A DNA stretch of 64,000 nucleotides. It comes from VRUE01 sp963796705. GTDB lineage: Bacteria; Actinomycetota; Thermoleophilia; Solirubrobacterales; 70-9. Shown in pieces: positions 1 to 8,012 of this stretch. The stretch is from contig CAWCMK010000001.1 of assembly GCA_963796705.1 (NCBI GenBank), positions 620,001 to 684,000 on the forward strand, in the 5' to 3' direction. The notes under the pieces are model-generated. The model ran no database searches. It had not been told where the DNA came from and saw only the letters and a program-made list of their open reading frames with translations. The stretch's first letter is position 1. Every line of letters starts with the position of its first letter. A program made the position numbers and the translations under genes.

Positions 1-633
1 CTTTCGGGAATCGCCCTGGCCCGGGTCCAGGCCCGCTACCTGATGAGCGGGGGCCTCGCCCTCACCGGCCTCGGGCTGCTGCTGATGGGCGGCCTGGGAC
101 TGCACTCGGAATGGACCGCACTGCTGGCCGGCTTCATCGTCGCTGGGATCGGGGTCGGGCTCCTGAATCCGGTGATCGCCGACGTCGCCCTGAGCGTCGT
201 CCCGAAGGAGCGGGGCGGGATGGCGGCGGGGATCAACGATACCTTCCGCCAGGTCGGGATCGCCGTCGGGATCGCCGCCTGGGGGGCGATCTTCCTCGGC
301 CTCGGTGCCTCCAAAGCACAGGAAGTCGCCCCCGCCCTCGGCCACGGGCAGGCCCGTGGCCTGATCGAAGCGACCTCCTCGGGGGCGCTGCCGCAGGCGC
401 TCTCCGCGGTCCCTGCTGGGGCTCGGACGCTGACCCACAACGCCGCCGAGCAGGGGTTCATCCACGGTCTCAATGCGATTCTCCTGCTCGGGGCGCTGCT
501 CTCCTTCCTCGGCTCGCTGCTGGCGCTGTGGCTGGTGCGGGAGGGCGACATCGAGCGCGAGACGCTGGTTGGGACCGAGCTCGATCTCGAGCCGGAGTCC
601 GGTGCGCCCGCCCCCGAGGCGGCGAGCGCCTGA
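1..633 (+). CDS. MFS transporter, DHA2-type, C-terminal part (5-prime truncated by window)
   Basis: The frame is open from the first base, so the start lies outside the window; about 210 C-terminal residues are visible. At least four hydrophobic helices can be seen, with a glycine-rich helix (GIGVGLLNP) followed by a VPKERGGMAAG loop and TFRQVGIAVGIA. This is the pattern of the C-terminal half of 14-helix drug:H+ antiporters (EmrB/QacA, DHA2). The tail after the last helix is acidic and Ala/Pro rich. The likely role is proton-driven export of small molecules across the cytoplasmic membrane; the substrate cannot be told. The family call is fairly firm, the subfamily is inferred. Confidence 0.85.
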   Translation, partial: LSGIALARVQARYLMSGGLALTGLGLLLMGGLGLHSEWTALLAGFIVAGIGVGLLNPVIADVALSVVPKERGGMAAGINDTFRQVGIAVGIAAWGAIFLGLGASKAQEVAPALGHGQARGLIEATSSGALPQALSAVPAGARTLTHNAAEQGFIHGLNAILLLGALLSFLGSLLALWLVREGDIERETLVGTELDLEPESGAPAPEAASA

Positions 634-738
634 GGCTGGCGCCGAGCTGGGCAGCGAACAAGAGGAGCGCATCTCCTCTGCTTGGGTAAACCACACCCGC
701 CCTTGAGGCGAATGAAAGCTCCTCAGAACGAGACCGCG

Positions 739-1005
739 TCAGCGGCCGGTGCGCTCACGGTGCCTGCAGCCCGGCCAGCAGCAGGGCCTGCGCTGACCCT
801 CCGCAAGCTCCTCCTGGGTCCGGCGAATGCGGCGTTCCCGGGTCCTCGCCTGTTTGGCGTCCTCGACCCAGCAGATGAACTCGTTGCGGGCCAAGGGCGT
901 GATGTCCCGCCAGGCATTGAGCGCGGTCGTGTTCGCGATCAGCGCCCTGCGCAGGTCCGCGGGGAGCTTGTGCACCACCCCGCCAGGCACTCTCGGGCCG
1001 CTCAT
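739..1005 (-). CDS. YdeI/OmpD-associated family protein
   Basis: The 88-residue protein contains KLPADLRRAL, AWRDITPLARNEFICWV and a basic tail RRPCCWPGC. These are the hallmarks of the YdeI/OmpD-associated (bacteriocin-protection-like) domain: a helical segment around TPLARNE and a C-terminal Cys-rich CCWPGC motif. The biochemical function of the family is not settled. I chose the ATG at 1005 because the homologous part begins right after it; an ATG at 1104 would add 33 residues that do not look like the family. It stands alone between unrelated neighbours. Confidence 0.7.
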   Translation of the reverse strand: MSGPRVPGGVVHKLPADLRRALIANTTALNAWRDITPLARNEFICWVEDAKQARTRERRIRRTQEELAEGQRRPCCWPGCRHRERTGR

Positions 1006-1693
1006 AGGACCATGGTAATGAGCGTGCCAGGCCGTCTTGCGAACACCTTGTGGAACCTCCCCGCCGCGACGTTTTGCGGTGAGGCTAGGAGCACTCTCAG
1101 CCACATATCGAGGCTTGCACGATCAGCGCGAAGACTTGCGAGCAGTCCAATCGCCGTCGCGGACGCTCTTGCGCCGTTGCGGGACGCGAATTAAGTACCG
1201 GACGGCCAAGATCACGCATGTGACGCCGGGAAGGGCTGACGTGGTGCCTTTGCCCGTGCACTGGCGCCGTGACTCTTCCGCGGAGGGTTTGTGCAACACC
1301 TTCGCACGAATGGGGCTGCGCTCCGAATGCTTTGGTGTTGAGGCGCCGGCCCTTGCGGCCCGGGCCCGCAGCTAACACCATGTAGTCCCGCGAGGCGCGT
1401 CGGGCCACTCTTCAATGTGTATCCAACAGAGACACATGCGGCGAGCGTCTGTCAAGTCGGCGATTCGTCGGGGTCCTGGTGTTGCAGGGAGCGCTCGTAA
1501 TGCGTGAGAGTGTTAGCTTGATAAACGGACATCAACTGCGGTGCGCCAGCGCTACCGACCGACCCCCTGGCTCGGCTCGGACGCTTTTGGGCAGGGGATC
1601 GCTTTCTCCGCCGCTGCCTTGCCCTTCACGTCTTCCCCCTCTGCGCCTTCCGGCTTCCGCCCGACGCTCCCCGGAGGTAGCCTTGACAGCCGC
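1006..1693. other. gene-poor stretch
   Basis: No convincing gene is seen in about 690 bases. The open frames here have Arg/Ser/Pro-rich compositions typical of out-of-frame high-GC DNA and no recognisable domain. A ggaggt Shine-Dalgarno at 1673-1678 belongs to the downstream dehydrogenase. Confidence 0.4.
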
Positions 1694-2755
1694 GTGCGCG
1701 AGCTGACCTTCGTCAAACCTGGTTCTGTCGAGTGGCGCGAAGCGCCGGATCCCGAGCTGAAGAGCGATCGCGAGGTCCTTGTCCGACCGTTGGCGGTCGC
1801 GACCTGCGATCTCGACGCGGCGATCGTCAGAGGAAGGGCGCCCTTCCTCGGCCCCTTTCCCCTCGGCCACGAATTTGTCGCCGAAGTGGTCGAGGTCGGC
1901 CAGGAGGTCAAGGGCGTCGAGGACGGGCAGTGCTTCGCGGTCCCTTTCCAGATCTGCTGCGGCATCTGCGCCACCTGCATGGCTGGGATTACCGACACCT
2001 GCCTGAACGCCCCGAATATGGCGATGTACGGTCTGGGCCCGATTGGTGGCGATTGGGGTGGAGCGTTCAGCGATCTGGTGAGGGTGCCGTTCCCCGACTT
2101 CATGCTGGTCCCGGTTCCCGAAGGCGTCGATCCGATGACGGTCGCCGCGGTCGGCGACAACATCCCCGATGCGTGGCGGGCAGTGGCGCCGGCCCTGGAG
2201 GCCCGCCCGGGCGCCGAGGTGCTGGTGGTCGGAGGCGAGGGTGCGGTCAGCATCAGCCTCTACGCCTGCCAGCTGGCCCTGGCGCTGGGTGCCGGCCGGG
2301 TCGACTACGTCGATCATGTCAGCGAGCACCTCGAGATCGCCAGGGCGCTCGGCGCCAACGCGATAGAGGCGAACGGCGAGGAACAAACGGTGCCCTACGC
2401 CGCACGCTTTCCCCGGCGCCTCGGCCCCTATCCGATCACGGTCGAGACCAGCTCCCATCCCGACGGCCTCGCGCTTGCCGTGCGCTCTACGGCGCCCGGG
2501 GGAGTGTGCACCGCAGTCGGCATCTTCTACGAGGAGTACACGCGGATGCCGCTGCTGGAGATGTACTCCACCGGCATGAGCTTCCACCACGGTCGCGTCG
2601 CGGCGCGCGCAGCGATGCCAGCGGTGCTCGAACTGATCGCCGCGGGCAGCTTCGACCCAATGCTCGTGACGACCCAGCGCGCGGGCTGGGAGGAGGCACC
2701 GGAGGCCGTCGCCGAGGCGCCCGTGAAGCTCGTCGTCAGCCGCGAAGCACGCTAG
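1694..2755 (+). CDS. zinc-dependent alcohol dehydrogenase family protein (MDR superfamily)
   Basis: Medium-chain dehydrogenase/reductase of about 353 residues. The catalytic-zinc GHE motif appears in PLGHEFVAEVVEVG. The four structural-zinc cysteines are in CCGICATCMAG...DTC. A Rossmann segment VVGGEGAVSISLYAC is followed by a beta-alpha with VDYVDH. The family oxidises alcohols or reduces aldehydes with NAD(P); the substrate is unknown. The start is probably GTG 1694, 15 bases after ggaggt (1673-1678); the in-frame ATG at 1541 adds a Ser/Pro-rich stretch unlike the family. No partner gene is adjacent. Confidence 0.85.
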   Translation: MRELTFVKPGSVEWREAPDPELKSDREVLVRPLAVATCDLDAAIVRGRAPFLGPFPLGHEFVAEVVEVGQEVKGVEDGQCFAVPFQICCGICATCMAGITDTCLNAPNMAMYGLGPIGGDWGGAFSDLVRVPFPDFMLVPVPEGVDPMTVAAVGDNIPDAWRAVAPALEARPGAEVLVVGGEGAVSISLYACQLALALGAGRVDYVDHVSEHLEIARALGANAIEANGEEQTVPYAARFPRRLGPYPITVETSSHPDGLALAVRSTAPGGVCTAVGIFYEEYTRMPLLEMYSTGMSFHHGRVAARAAMPAVLELIAAGSFDPMLVTTQRAGWEEAPEAVAEAPVKLVVSREAR

Positions 2756-2857
2756 CGCCGGCACTTGGTCAACCGGGTCTGCCGGCGCCGAATACGGAGC
2801 AGTAGCCGGCCTTTGGCCTTGAGCCGCCATTCGATGCCAAATCGCGCCCGGAGTTCC

Positions 2858-2874
2858 GCGGGGTTTCACCCCGC
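2858..2874 (+). terminator. perfect hairpin downstream of the dehydrogenase
   Basis: GCGGGG-TTTCA-CCCCGC, a 6-bp perfect stem about 100 bases after the dehydrogenase stop. There is no U-run after it, so it may be a weak terminator or just a hairpin. Confidence 0.3.
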
Positions 2875-3058
2875 TTGCGCTGGGCATTGCTGGTTGCTGT
2901 ATTCGCCCTGCTGATTGAGCCGGCGCTCTCCCGGCTGAGCTTCCGCCCCGCAACGCCTCCGGGCTGAATGCAGGGCACGAGTCCGGCATCCAAGCGAAGT
3001 CCGTCATATTGGGGCAATCACCGACCTGATTTGCCTAGCGGCTGGGCGAGCGAACCGC

Positions 3059-3113
3059 CGGAGTCGCGCCCGCTGATCAGGCTCCGTTCGCTGCGCGACT
3101 CCGCCTGATCAGC
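3059..3113. repeat. two interlocked 11-bp inverted repeats (pseudoknot topology)
   Basis: CGGAGTCGCGC (3059-3069) pairs with GCGCGACTCCG (3093-3103). GCTGATCAGGC (3072-3082) pairs with GCCTGATCAGC (3103-3113). The order is A-B-A'-B', so the two stems interlock. CTGATCAG is itself palindromic, so the second pair also reads as a direct repeat. The function is unknown. Confidence 0.6.
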
Positions 3114-3123
3114 TTCCATCGAC

Positions 3124-3157
3124 TGGTGCACTATTGGGCTCCCGAAAGTGGTGCACT
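3124..3157. repeat. paired TGGTGCACT repeats, possible IS-end remnant
   Basis: TGGTGCACT occurs at 3124-3132 and 3149-3157, 25 bases apart, in a short stretch of lower GC. Spaced direct repeats of this kind are found at ends of IS21-type elements; no transposase is beside them, so this is only a possible relic. Confidence 0.25.
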
Positions 3158-3278
3158 TTTCGGTTCCCCTTGGAAGTCGATGACCCGTCACACGCGAAAG
3201 CCGGGTGCGGAGGGACGTGGGGGCCGTTCAATCCCCGCAAGCTATCCTTGGCTCGTGGAGAGGAGAAACTGGTGCAGG

Positions 3279-4183
3279 GTGCGTCGTGCAGCGCCTGCGG
3301 TCTGCATCGCTGCACTTTCCCTGTTGGCGCCAAGCACCGCGGGCGCAACGCGAGTTTGGCTCGGCAGGACCACCTACCGCCTGACCGCACAGGGCAGCAA
3401 TGGCTACAAGCCTTAAGCTCTCGACGCTCGAGAACCGGCTTTACCATCGGATCTCCCTGACCGCCGAAAACGAGGAACGGCAATACGTCCGCTACAGCGT
3501 TCACGGGGAACCCAGGAACGGCAAGATCCACGCCATCTTCCCGGGGGTCGGGAAAATCGACGTCCTCATGCACCCAACCAGATTGAAAGAACGACCCCCA
3601 CCGAAGGGCTGCAAGCTTCCAAAGGCAGTCATCCAATATGGGACATTTGTTGGGACGATCGAGCTCCGCGGAAATGGGATAGGGATACACACTGCTAGAC
3701 ACCACCAGCGCCCACGGAGCGATCGAACGATCAAAGCGCCAGGAATGTCAGCTTGCGGACCAGGCGAAGCGGAACGTTACCCGGGGGGCCCTGACGACGT
3801 TCGCGGAACTCAGGCTCACGACGGGCCCCGTAACGGTGAGTGCGTCAGCCAACGCCGGAGGGCCGACAGGAAATTTCTCCGCCGAGGCGCACGAAGAACG
3901 AGACGGTATGACGATCGTTCGGGAATCTCGGGGCGTCTCCGCGCCTGGGGATTTCGAAGCAGATCACGAACTGACCTGGGCGAACGTCTCCCCGCCCCTA
4001 CCGTTTCTGGGTAACGCGACCTATAGCGGCCTGCCGCACTCCACGGGGTGCGCTCTTCCCTGTCCGCCTCCCACCGGCGAAATGAGCGGTTCCCTGCGTC
4101 TGCCGCTGCCGGGCCTTGGGGTGATCCCACTGACCGGGCCCGGCGTTAAGGCGACACTCGAATGGGGAACCATCGCGTACTGA
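3279..4183 (+). pseudogene. frameshifted gene for an exported protein, paralogue of the 14999-15847 domain
   Basis: Three reading frames must be joined to recover one protein. A GTG at 3279 (after gagaggaga) starts a signal peptide RRAAPAVCIAALSLLAPSTAGA. The frame breaks near 3411 (one extra base in AAGCCTTAAG) and again between about 3681 and 3697, where SAHGAIERSK resumes in a new frame. The joined product aligns with the protein at 14999-15847: GSNGYKL/GSDGYHL, VRYSVHGEPRN/ARYSVRGVAHN, IFPGVGK/IYPGVGR, TFVGTIELRG/TYVGVIRFRG, LPGLG near the end. No function is known. The signal peptide shows that this domain can exist as a free exported protein. It is either a decayed gene or one with two base-calling errors. 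Confidence 0.7.
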
Positions 4184-4415
4184 GGATCGTCTGGACGAGC
4201 CGGCCCACCGGCATCAACGGATTTTTTGCGCCGGAGGCCAACACCCGCCTAGGTGGCGAGTGTCCACGGAAAGGTGCCCGGGCCTGGGTGGCCGCCGATC
4301 ATCGAGGAAGAAAGGACGGTAAGTAATACGAGCCAAAGACCGCCACGACGCGCAGGCGGGATCACGCACTTGAGTGCCGGTCCTCGAATGTAATTCGACC
4401 TCATCTCAGCAGACC

Positions 4416-4901
4416 TCAGACCTCCCTGGCAACTTCGCGAGGTGTTGAGATCGGGATTTCCCCCGCCAGACCGGTTGCTGGCAGAACGGGCTGCGTTCGC
4501 CAGACCTTGTTGAGCTCCCACTGCGTGTAGATAATGCCCCCGATCCCAAGGGTCAAAATCCACAGTAGTCCGGCGATCCAGCCGCTGAAGGTTTGTTCGT
4601 GACACGCGAGACGCTGTGACCTGCCGATCCGCATACTGGTTGTGACGATCGTCCAAACGAATGGTACGTAGAGCAGCCAGCCACCTATGGTCCATGCAGC
4701 GCACGACAGCGCGGGGTTATCACCGAGTCCGGAAACGCTCCGGGCTCGACCGAGATCGCACATCTCCCGATTGATGAAATACCACCAGAACCAGCTGTAA
4801 ACACCGAGGGTGATGATGGACAGCGCCCAGACGGCGACGCTGTTTCGAATCTTGGCGCGATTCTGCGAACCTGAGATCAGGACTTCCTCCGCCACGGGCA
4901 T
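4416..4901 (-). CDS. DUF4234-like membrane protein
   Basis: The 161-residue protein has an RAKIRNSVAVWALSIITLGV opening followed by YSWFWWYFINREMCDLGRA, the typical DUF4234 start. Two further hydrophobic segments are visible (WLLYVPFVWTIVTT and WIAGLLWILTLGIGGIIY), ending in QWELNKVWR. The family consists of small multi-pass membrane proteins of unknown function. I start at the ATG at 4901, preceded by an aaggt element; an upstream ATG at 4988 would add a non-conserved Arg/Pro-rich stretch. Confidence 0.65.
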   Translation of the reverse strand: MPVAEEVLISGSQNRAKIRNSVAVWALSIITLGVYSWFWWYFINREMCDLGRARSVSGLGDNPALSCAAWTIGGWLLYVPFVWTIVTTSMRIGRSQRLACHEQTFSGWIAGLLWILTLGIGGIIYTQWELNKVWRTQPVLPATGLAGEIPISTPREVAREV

Positions 4902-5040
4902 CGACCTTATGTCCCGCGGCCGGCCGGTGTCAAAGATTGGTCGGCTTGGCGGACGGTTCTCAGCCACGCGACATCCGTTCGCAAACACCGAACGCGCCGC
5001 GTGGGGCGTCAGGTCCCGTCTTTGAATTCGGTGTCGCCGC

Positions 5041-6303
5041 TCAGGGAAGGTGCATCAGCCGCCACCCGAGCGAGGGGGCGGGGAGCGCTTCGCGGGCGAG
5101 AATCGGGACTCGGCGGGTGCTGGTGCCAGAGACCGTCAGGGTACCGAGCCGTTGGCGGTTGGCGAGTGAGCCACCCGGCCTCGCCAGCCTGACCTTCACC
5201 CGAACCGGCATGCCGGGCCAGCCGAGCTGGCGCACCGGCGAGGTGGTGATCCCGGTCACCTTGTGTCCGTCGGGGCTGCGGGCAACAAGGACCTTGGTCC
5301 CGGCGGGGATCGCGGTCCTAACGCGGGTGGCGCCGGCGACCGAGCTCGCCAGGCGATCGGCGCTGGCAAGGGCTGCTTCCAGCAGTTCGCCGTCGCGCTG
5401 GCCGAGGACGGCGCCGAGGATCGTCGGTGCGCGAGCGCCCGCCCGGATTCTTCTGGCGAAGAGCAGACAGCCGCCGGCAGCTTCGTCAGAGCCGGTCTTG
5501 ATCCCGACGTAGCCGCGGTGGCCAACCAGCCCGTTGGTGTTGAGGACCCGGCCGGCAACCGGAAGTTTGGCTGAGCGCATCGCGACGATCCGGGCGAAGA
5601 CCGGATTCGCCATCGCCACACGGGCGAGCTTGATCTGGTCGCTGGCGGTCGAGACGGTACTGGCCAAAAAGCCGCTGGGATCGGTGTAATGGGTGTGGCG
5701 CATGCCCAGTTCTGCGGCCGCCCGGTTCATCTTGGCGAGGAAGGCGTGGATGCTGCCGGCGTCGCGAACGGCGAGCAGCGCGGCGATGTTGTTCGCCGAG
5801 GGGAGCATCAGCGCCTCGAGCCCCTTGCGCTCACTGAGGCTCTCGCCGGCACGCACCTCGACGACCGACTCATCGCGCGCGATCCGCTCGTGCAGATCCT
5901 CGACGTCGGCGGCGGTGATGCGGATGCGAAACCCTTCCCGGCCGGGGGCCAGCGGGTGCTCATTGAGCGTCAGGTAGGCGGTCATCACCTTGGTGACGCT
6001 CGCGATCGGCACCGGGGCCTGGCGCCCGCTCCTACCGAGGCTGCCGAGGCCCTCGACCCCAACGGCAGCCTGGCCTTCCCGTGGCCAGGCTGGGTGAAAG
6101 GGCTTGCCGGGCAGGCGTATGCGCGAGGGGATGGTGCGATGTAGGACAACCCGAGGCGTGGTCTTCGTCTCGGCGCGGACGATCGCCGCCGCTGCGAGGA
6201 AGAGAGCGACCAGCAGCGCGAGCGCGATCCAGAGTGAGCGCTGGCGTTTCGGCTGGCGCGACACAGGCCGCCGGCGGCCGAGCGATCCAGCCCTTGTCCT
6301 CAT
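5041..6303 (-). CDS. D-alanyl-D-alanine carboxypeptidase (peptidase S11, PBP5-like)
   Basis: A membrane-anchored serine carboxypeptidase that trims the terminal D-Ala from peptidoglycan pentapeptides outside the membrane. Counting from the chosen ATG (6303), a single N-terminal helix (SLWIALALLVALFLAAAAIV) precedes the catalytic domain. Its three signature motifs are all present: SxxK as SVTK (Ser102, Lys105), SxN as SAN (169-171) and KTG (269-271). A C-terminal beta-rich part follows, as in PBP5-type enzymes. An ATG at 6381 would add 26 residues before the basic n-region and seems less likely. The gene stands alone; the next gene is divergent. Confidence 0.9.
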   Translation of the reverse strand: MRTRAGSLGRRRPVSRQPKRQRSLWIALALLVALFLAAAAIVRAETKTTPRVVLHRTIPSRIRLPGKPFHPAWPREGQAAVGVEGLGSLGRSGRQAPVPIASVTKVMTAYLTLNEHPLAPGREGFRIRITAADVEDLHERIARDESVVEVRAGESLSERKGLEALMLPSANNIAALLAVRDAGSIHAFLAKMNRAAAELGMRHTHYTDPSGFLASTVSTASDQIKLARVAMANPVFARIVAMRSAKLPVAGRVLNTNGLVGHRGYVGIKTGSDEAAGGCLLFARRIRAGARAPTILGAVLGQRDGELLEAALASADRLASSVAGATRVRTAIPAGTKVLVARSPDGHKVTGITTSPVRQLGWPGMPVRVKVRLARPGGSLANRQRLGTLTVSGTSTRRVPILAREALPAPSLGWRLMHLP

Positions 6304-6561
6304 CTTCGCAAAGCTAGCGCGGGCAGCGGGCGACGCCAACCCGATGGGGGCTGTTCCCCGGCGCTCTGCACCGAAATCCACCCGCCGCGCGACACCCGGA
6401 CCGAAGTCCGAGCTCGCAGTTGCGCCAACGACGTTAGACGCGCCTGCGCGGTTGCCAGGCGCCGCCCACCAGAGCCCCTAAACCGATCGCGCTAACCTGC
6501 CGATGCTATGGGCGTGGAGGCTGGGCAGGCTCGAGACGGCGACACCTCCGGGGAGGGGAGG

Positions 6562-7383
6562 ATGGCGCGCGGCTGGCGCTTGACGAAGGCCGCCTGGGCG
6601 CTAATCCGTCGCGACCCGACGATGATCTCGATCGCGCTGATGGGCGCGGGCTGCGGACTGGCGGGAGGCGCCGCGCTTCTCTATTTCTCCGGCTATTTCA
6701 GCTCGCCGACCCACTCGCGGGGCGACCTGGCACTGGCGGCGATCATCGGCATCTACCCGATGACGTTCCTGAGCGTCTTCTTCAACGTCGCCCTGGCAGG
6801 CGCCGCCGCGGCCAGCTTCGACGGCCAACCGATCGGCGTCCGCGAGGCGCTCGGCGTCTCCTGGAAACGGGTGGGACGGATTGCGCAGTGGTCGCTGCTC
6901 GCGGCCGGAGTGGGCCTCATCCTGGAGCAGATCGCCTCGCGAATCCCCGGTGCCGGACGTCTTGCGTCCTGGCTGCTCGGCGCCGCCTGGAGCCTGGCGA
7001 CGATCTTCGCGGTGCCGCTGCTGGCGCTCGAGGGCGCCGGACCGCTCGAGACCGCGAAGGAGTCAGTCGAGCTGATCAGGAGTAAATGGGGGGAGGGGAT
7101 CACCGGCCTGATCAGCATCGGAGCCTGGACCGTCTTCGCGATGATCCCGGTGGGAATCCTGTTCGGGGTCGGCATCGCCGTCAGGAACCATGACGCAACC
7201 GCCGGCGCCGCGCTCATCGCGATCGCGGTCGGGGCGATCCTCTTGGTCTCCGCCCTCTCACTTGCAACCCGGCAGGTCTTCTCTGTCGCGCTCTACCGCT
7301 ACGCAAGCGGCAAACCCAACACCGGGGGCTTCGCCGCCGCCGATCTTGAGGAACCATTCCACCGCCGAGGCGGTGGCGATTGA
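6562..7383 (+). CDS. DUF6159 family integral membrane protein
   Basis: A 273-residue multi-pass protein opening with GWRLTKAAWALIRRDPTMI, the pattern of the actinobacterial DUF6159 family. About six hydrophobic helices are seen, e.g. IALMGAGCGLAGGAALLYFS and LIAIAVGAILLVSALSLA. No catalytic motif is visible and the function of the family is unknown. The ATG at 6562 was chosen because a run of purines (ggggaggggagg) lies directly upstream and the family sequence begins there; ATG 6508 would add 18 unrelated residues. Confidence 0.7.
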   Translation: MARGWRLTKAAWALIRRDPTMISIALMGAGCGLAGGAALLYFSGYFSSPTHSRGDLALAAIIGIYPMTFLSVFFNVALAGAAAASFDGQPIGVREALGVSWKRVGRIAQWSLLAAGVGLILEQIASRIPGAGRLASWLLGAAWSLATIFAVPLLALEGAGPLETAKESVELIRSKWGEGITGLISIGAWTVFAMIPVGILFGVGIAVRNHDATAGAALIAIAVGAILLVSALSLATRQVFSVALYRYASGKPNTGGFAAADLEEPFHRRGGGD

Positions 7384-7531
7384 CGAAGCCCGGCTCACGT
7401 TAGAGCGGCAGCGAGGTGGCGCAAGATTCGCTGCGCGCGCATCGAGCTTCCCTCGGCGATGGCGCGGATCGCGGGAAGGATCCGGGACCTCCCCCGAGAA
7501 CTGATCGACACCCCCGACAGGGTCGGCGAGC

Positions 7532-7891
7532 CTAGCGCGTGCTCAGCCCCGCATCCTCGAGACGTGCGGTGATCAGTCTTCTGACAAGCGCCTTCGAGAG
7601 GGGGCGGTCGATGGGAAAATGCAGGGAACTCTTGGTCATCGTATAGCCCTCAAGCTCATCGCCGAGCCGGCCGAGGACCGAACCGCTGAAGGGCAGGTAG
7701 CTGAGGTGATTCTTGAATGCCGCAAACCCGGCGATGACCTTGCCGTGCAGGCGGAATGCGGGGATCTCGTATGAGATCACCTCCTCGGCCTCTGGGAGGA
7801 TCTCGAGAATCGTCCGGCGCAGCTCTTCGAGCGTTGTCCGCTTCGGCTCCTCGAGACAGAGGAGGTAGCTGTCAACCTGCTCGGCGGACAT
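7532..7891 (-). CDS. DUF1801 / YdhG-like protein
   Basis: A 119-residue protein with the DUF1801 pattern: an N-terminal helix (SAEQVDSYLLCLEEPKRTTL), then LEILPEAEEVISYEIPAFRLHGK, AAFKNHLSYLPFSG and a C-terminal SSLHFPIDRPLSKALVRRLI. The family includes proteins described as frataxin-like iron-chaperone folds (YdhG), but their role is uncertain. The ATG at 7891 begins the conserved part. The gene converges with nothing and lies head-to-head with the serpin gene, about 120 bases apart. Confidence 0.75.
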   Translation of the reverse strand: MSAEQVDSYLLCLEEPKRTTLEELRRTILEILPEAEEVISYEIPAFRLHGKVIAGFAAFKNHLSYLPFSGSVLGRLGDELEGYTMTKSSLHFPIDRPLSKALVRRLITARLEDAGLSTR

Positions 7892-8012
7892 CCCGCGCAG
7901 TGTAAGGGCGGGTGGCTGGCGATTAGCGGCCAGTGGGAGGTCCATCGGGCGGGGATCGTCGTTGAGCGAAGCCTGGCCCTCTCCCAGCAGCCCCCATTAA
8001 GCTGCTGTTGGC

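Noticed and set aside
1532..3007. 491-codon open frame on the minus strand
   Set aside because: It is antisense to the zinc dehydrogenase, which has clear zinc and Rossmann motifs; the minus-strand product is His/Arg/Asp-rich without domains.
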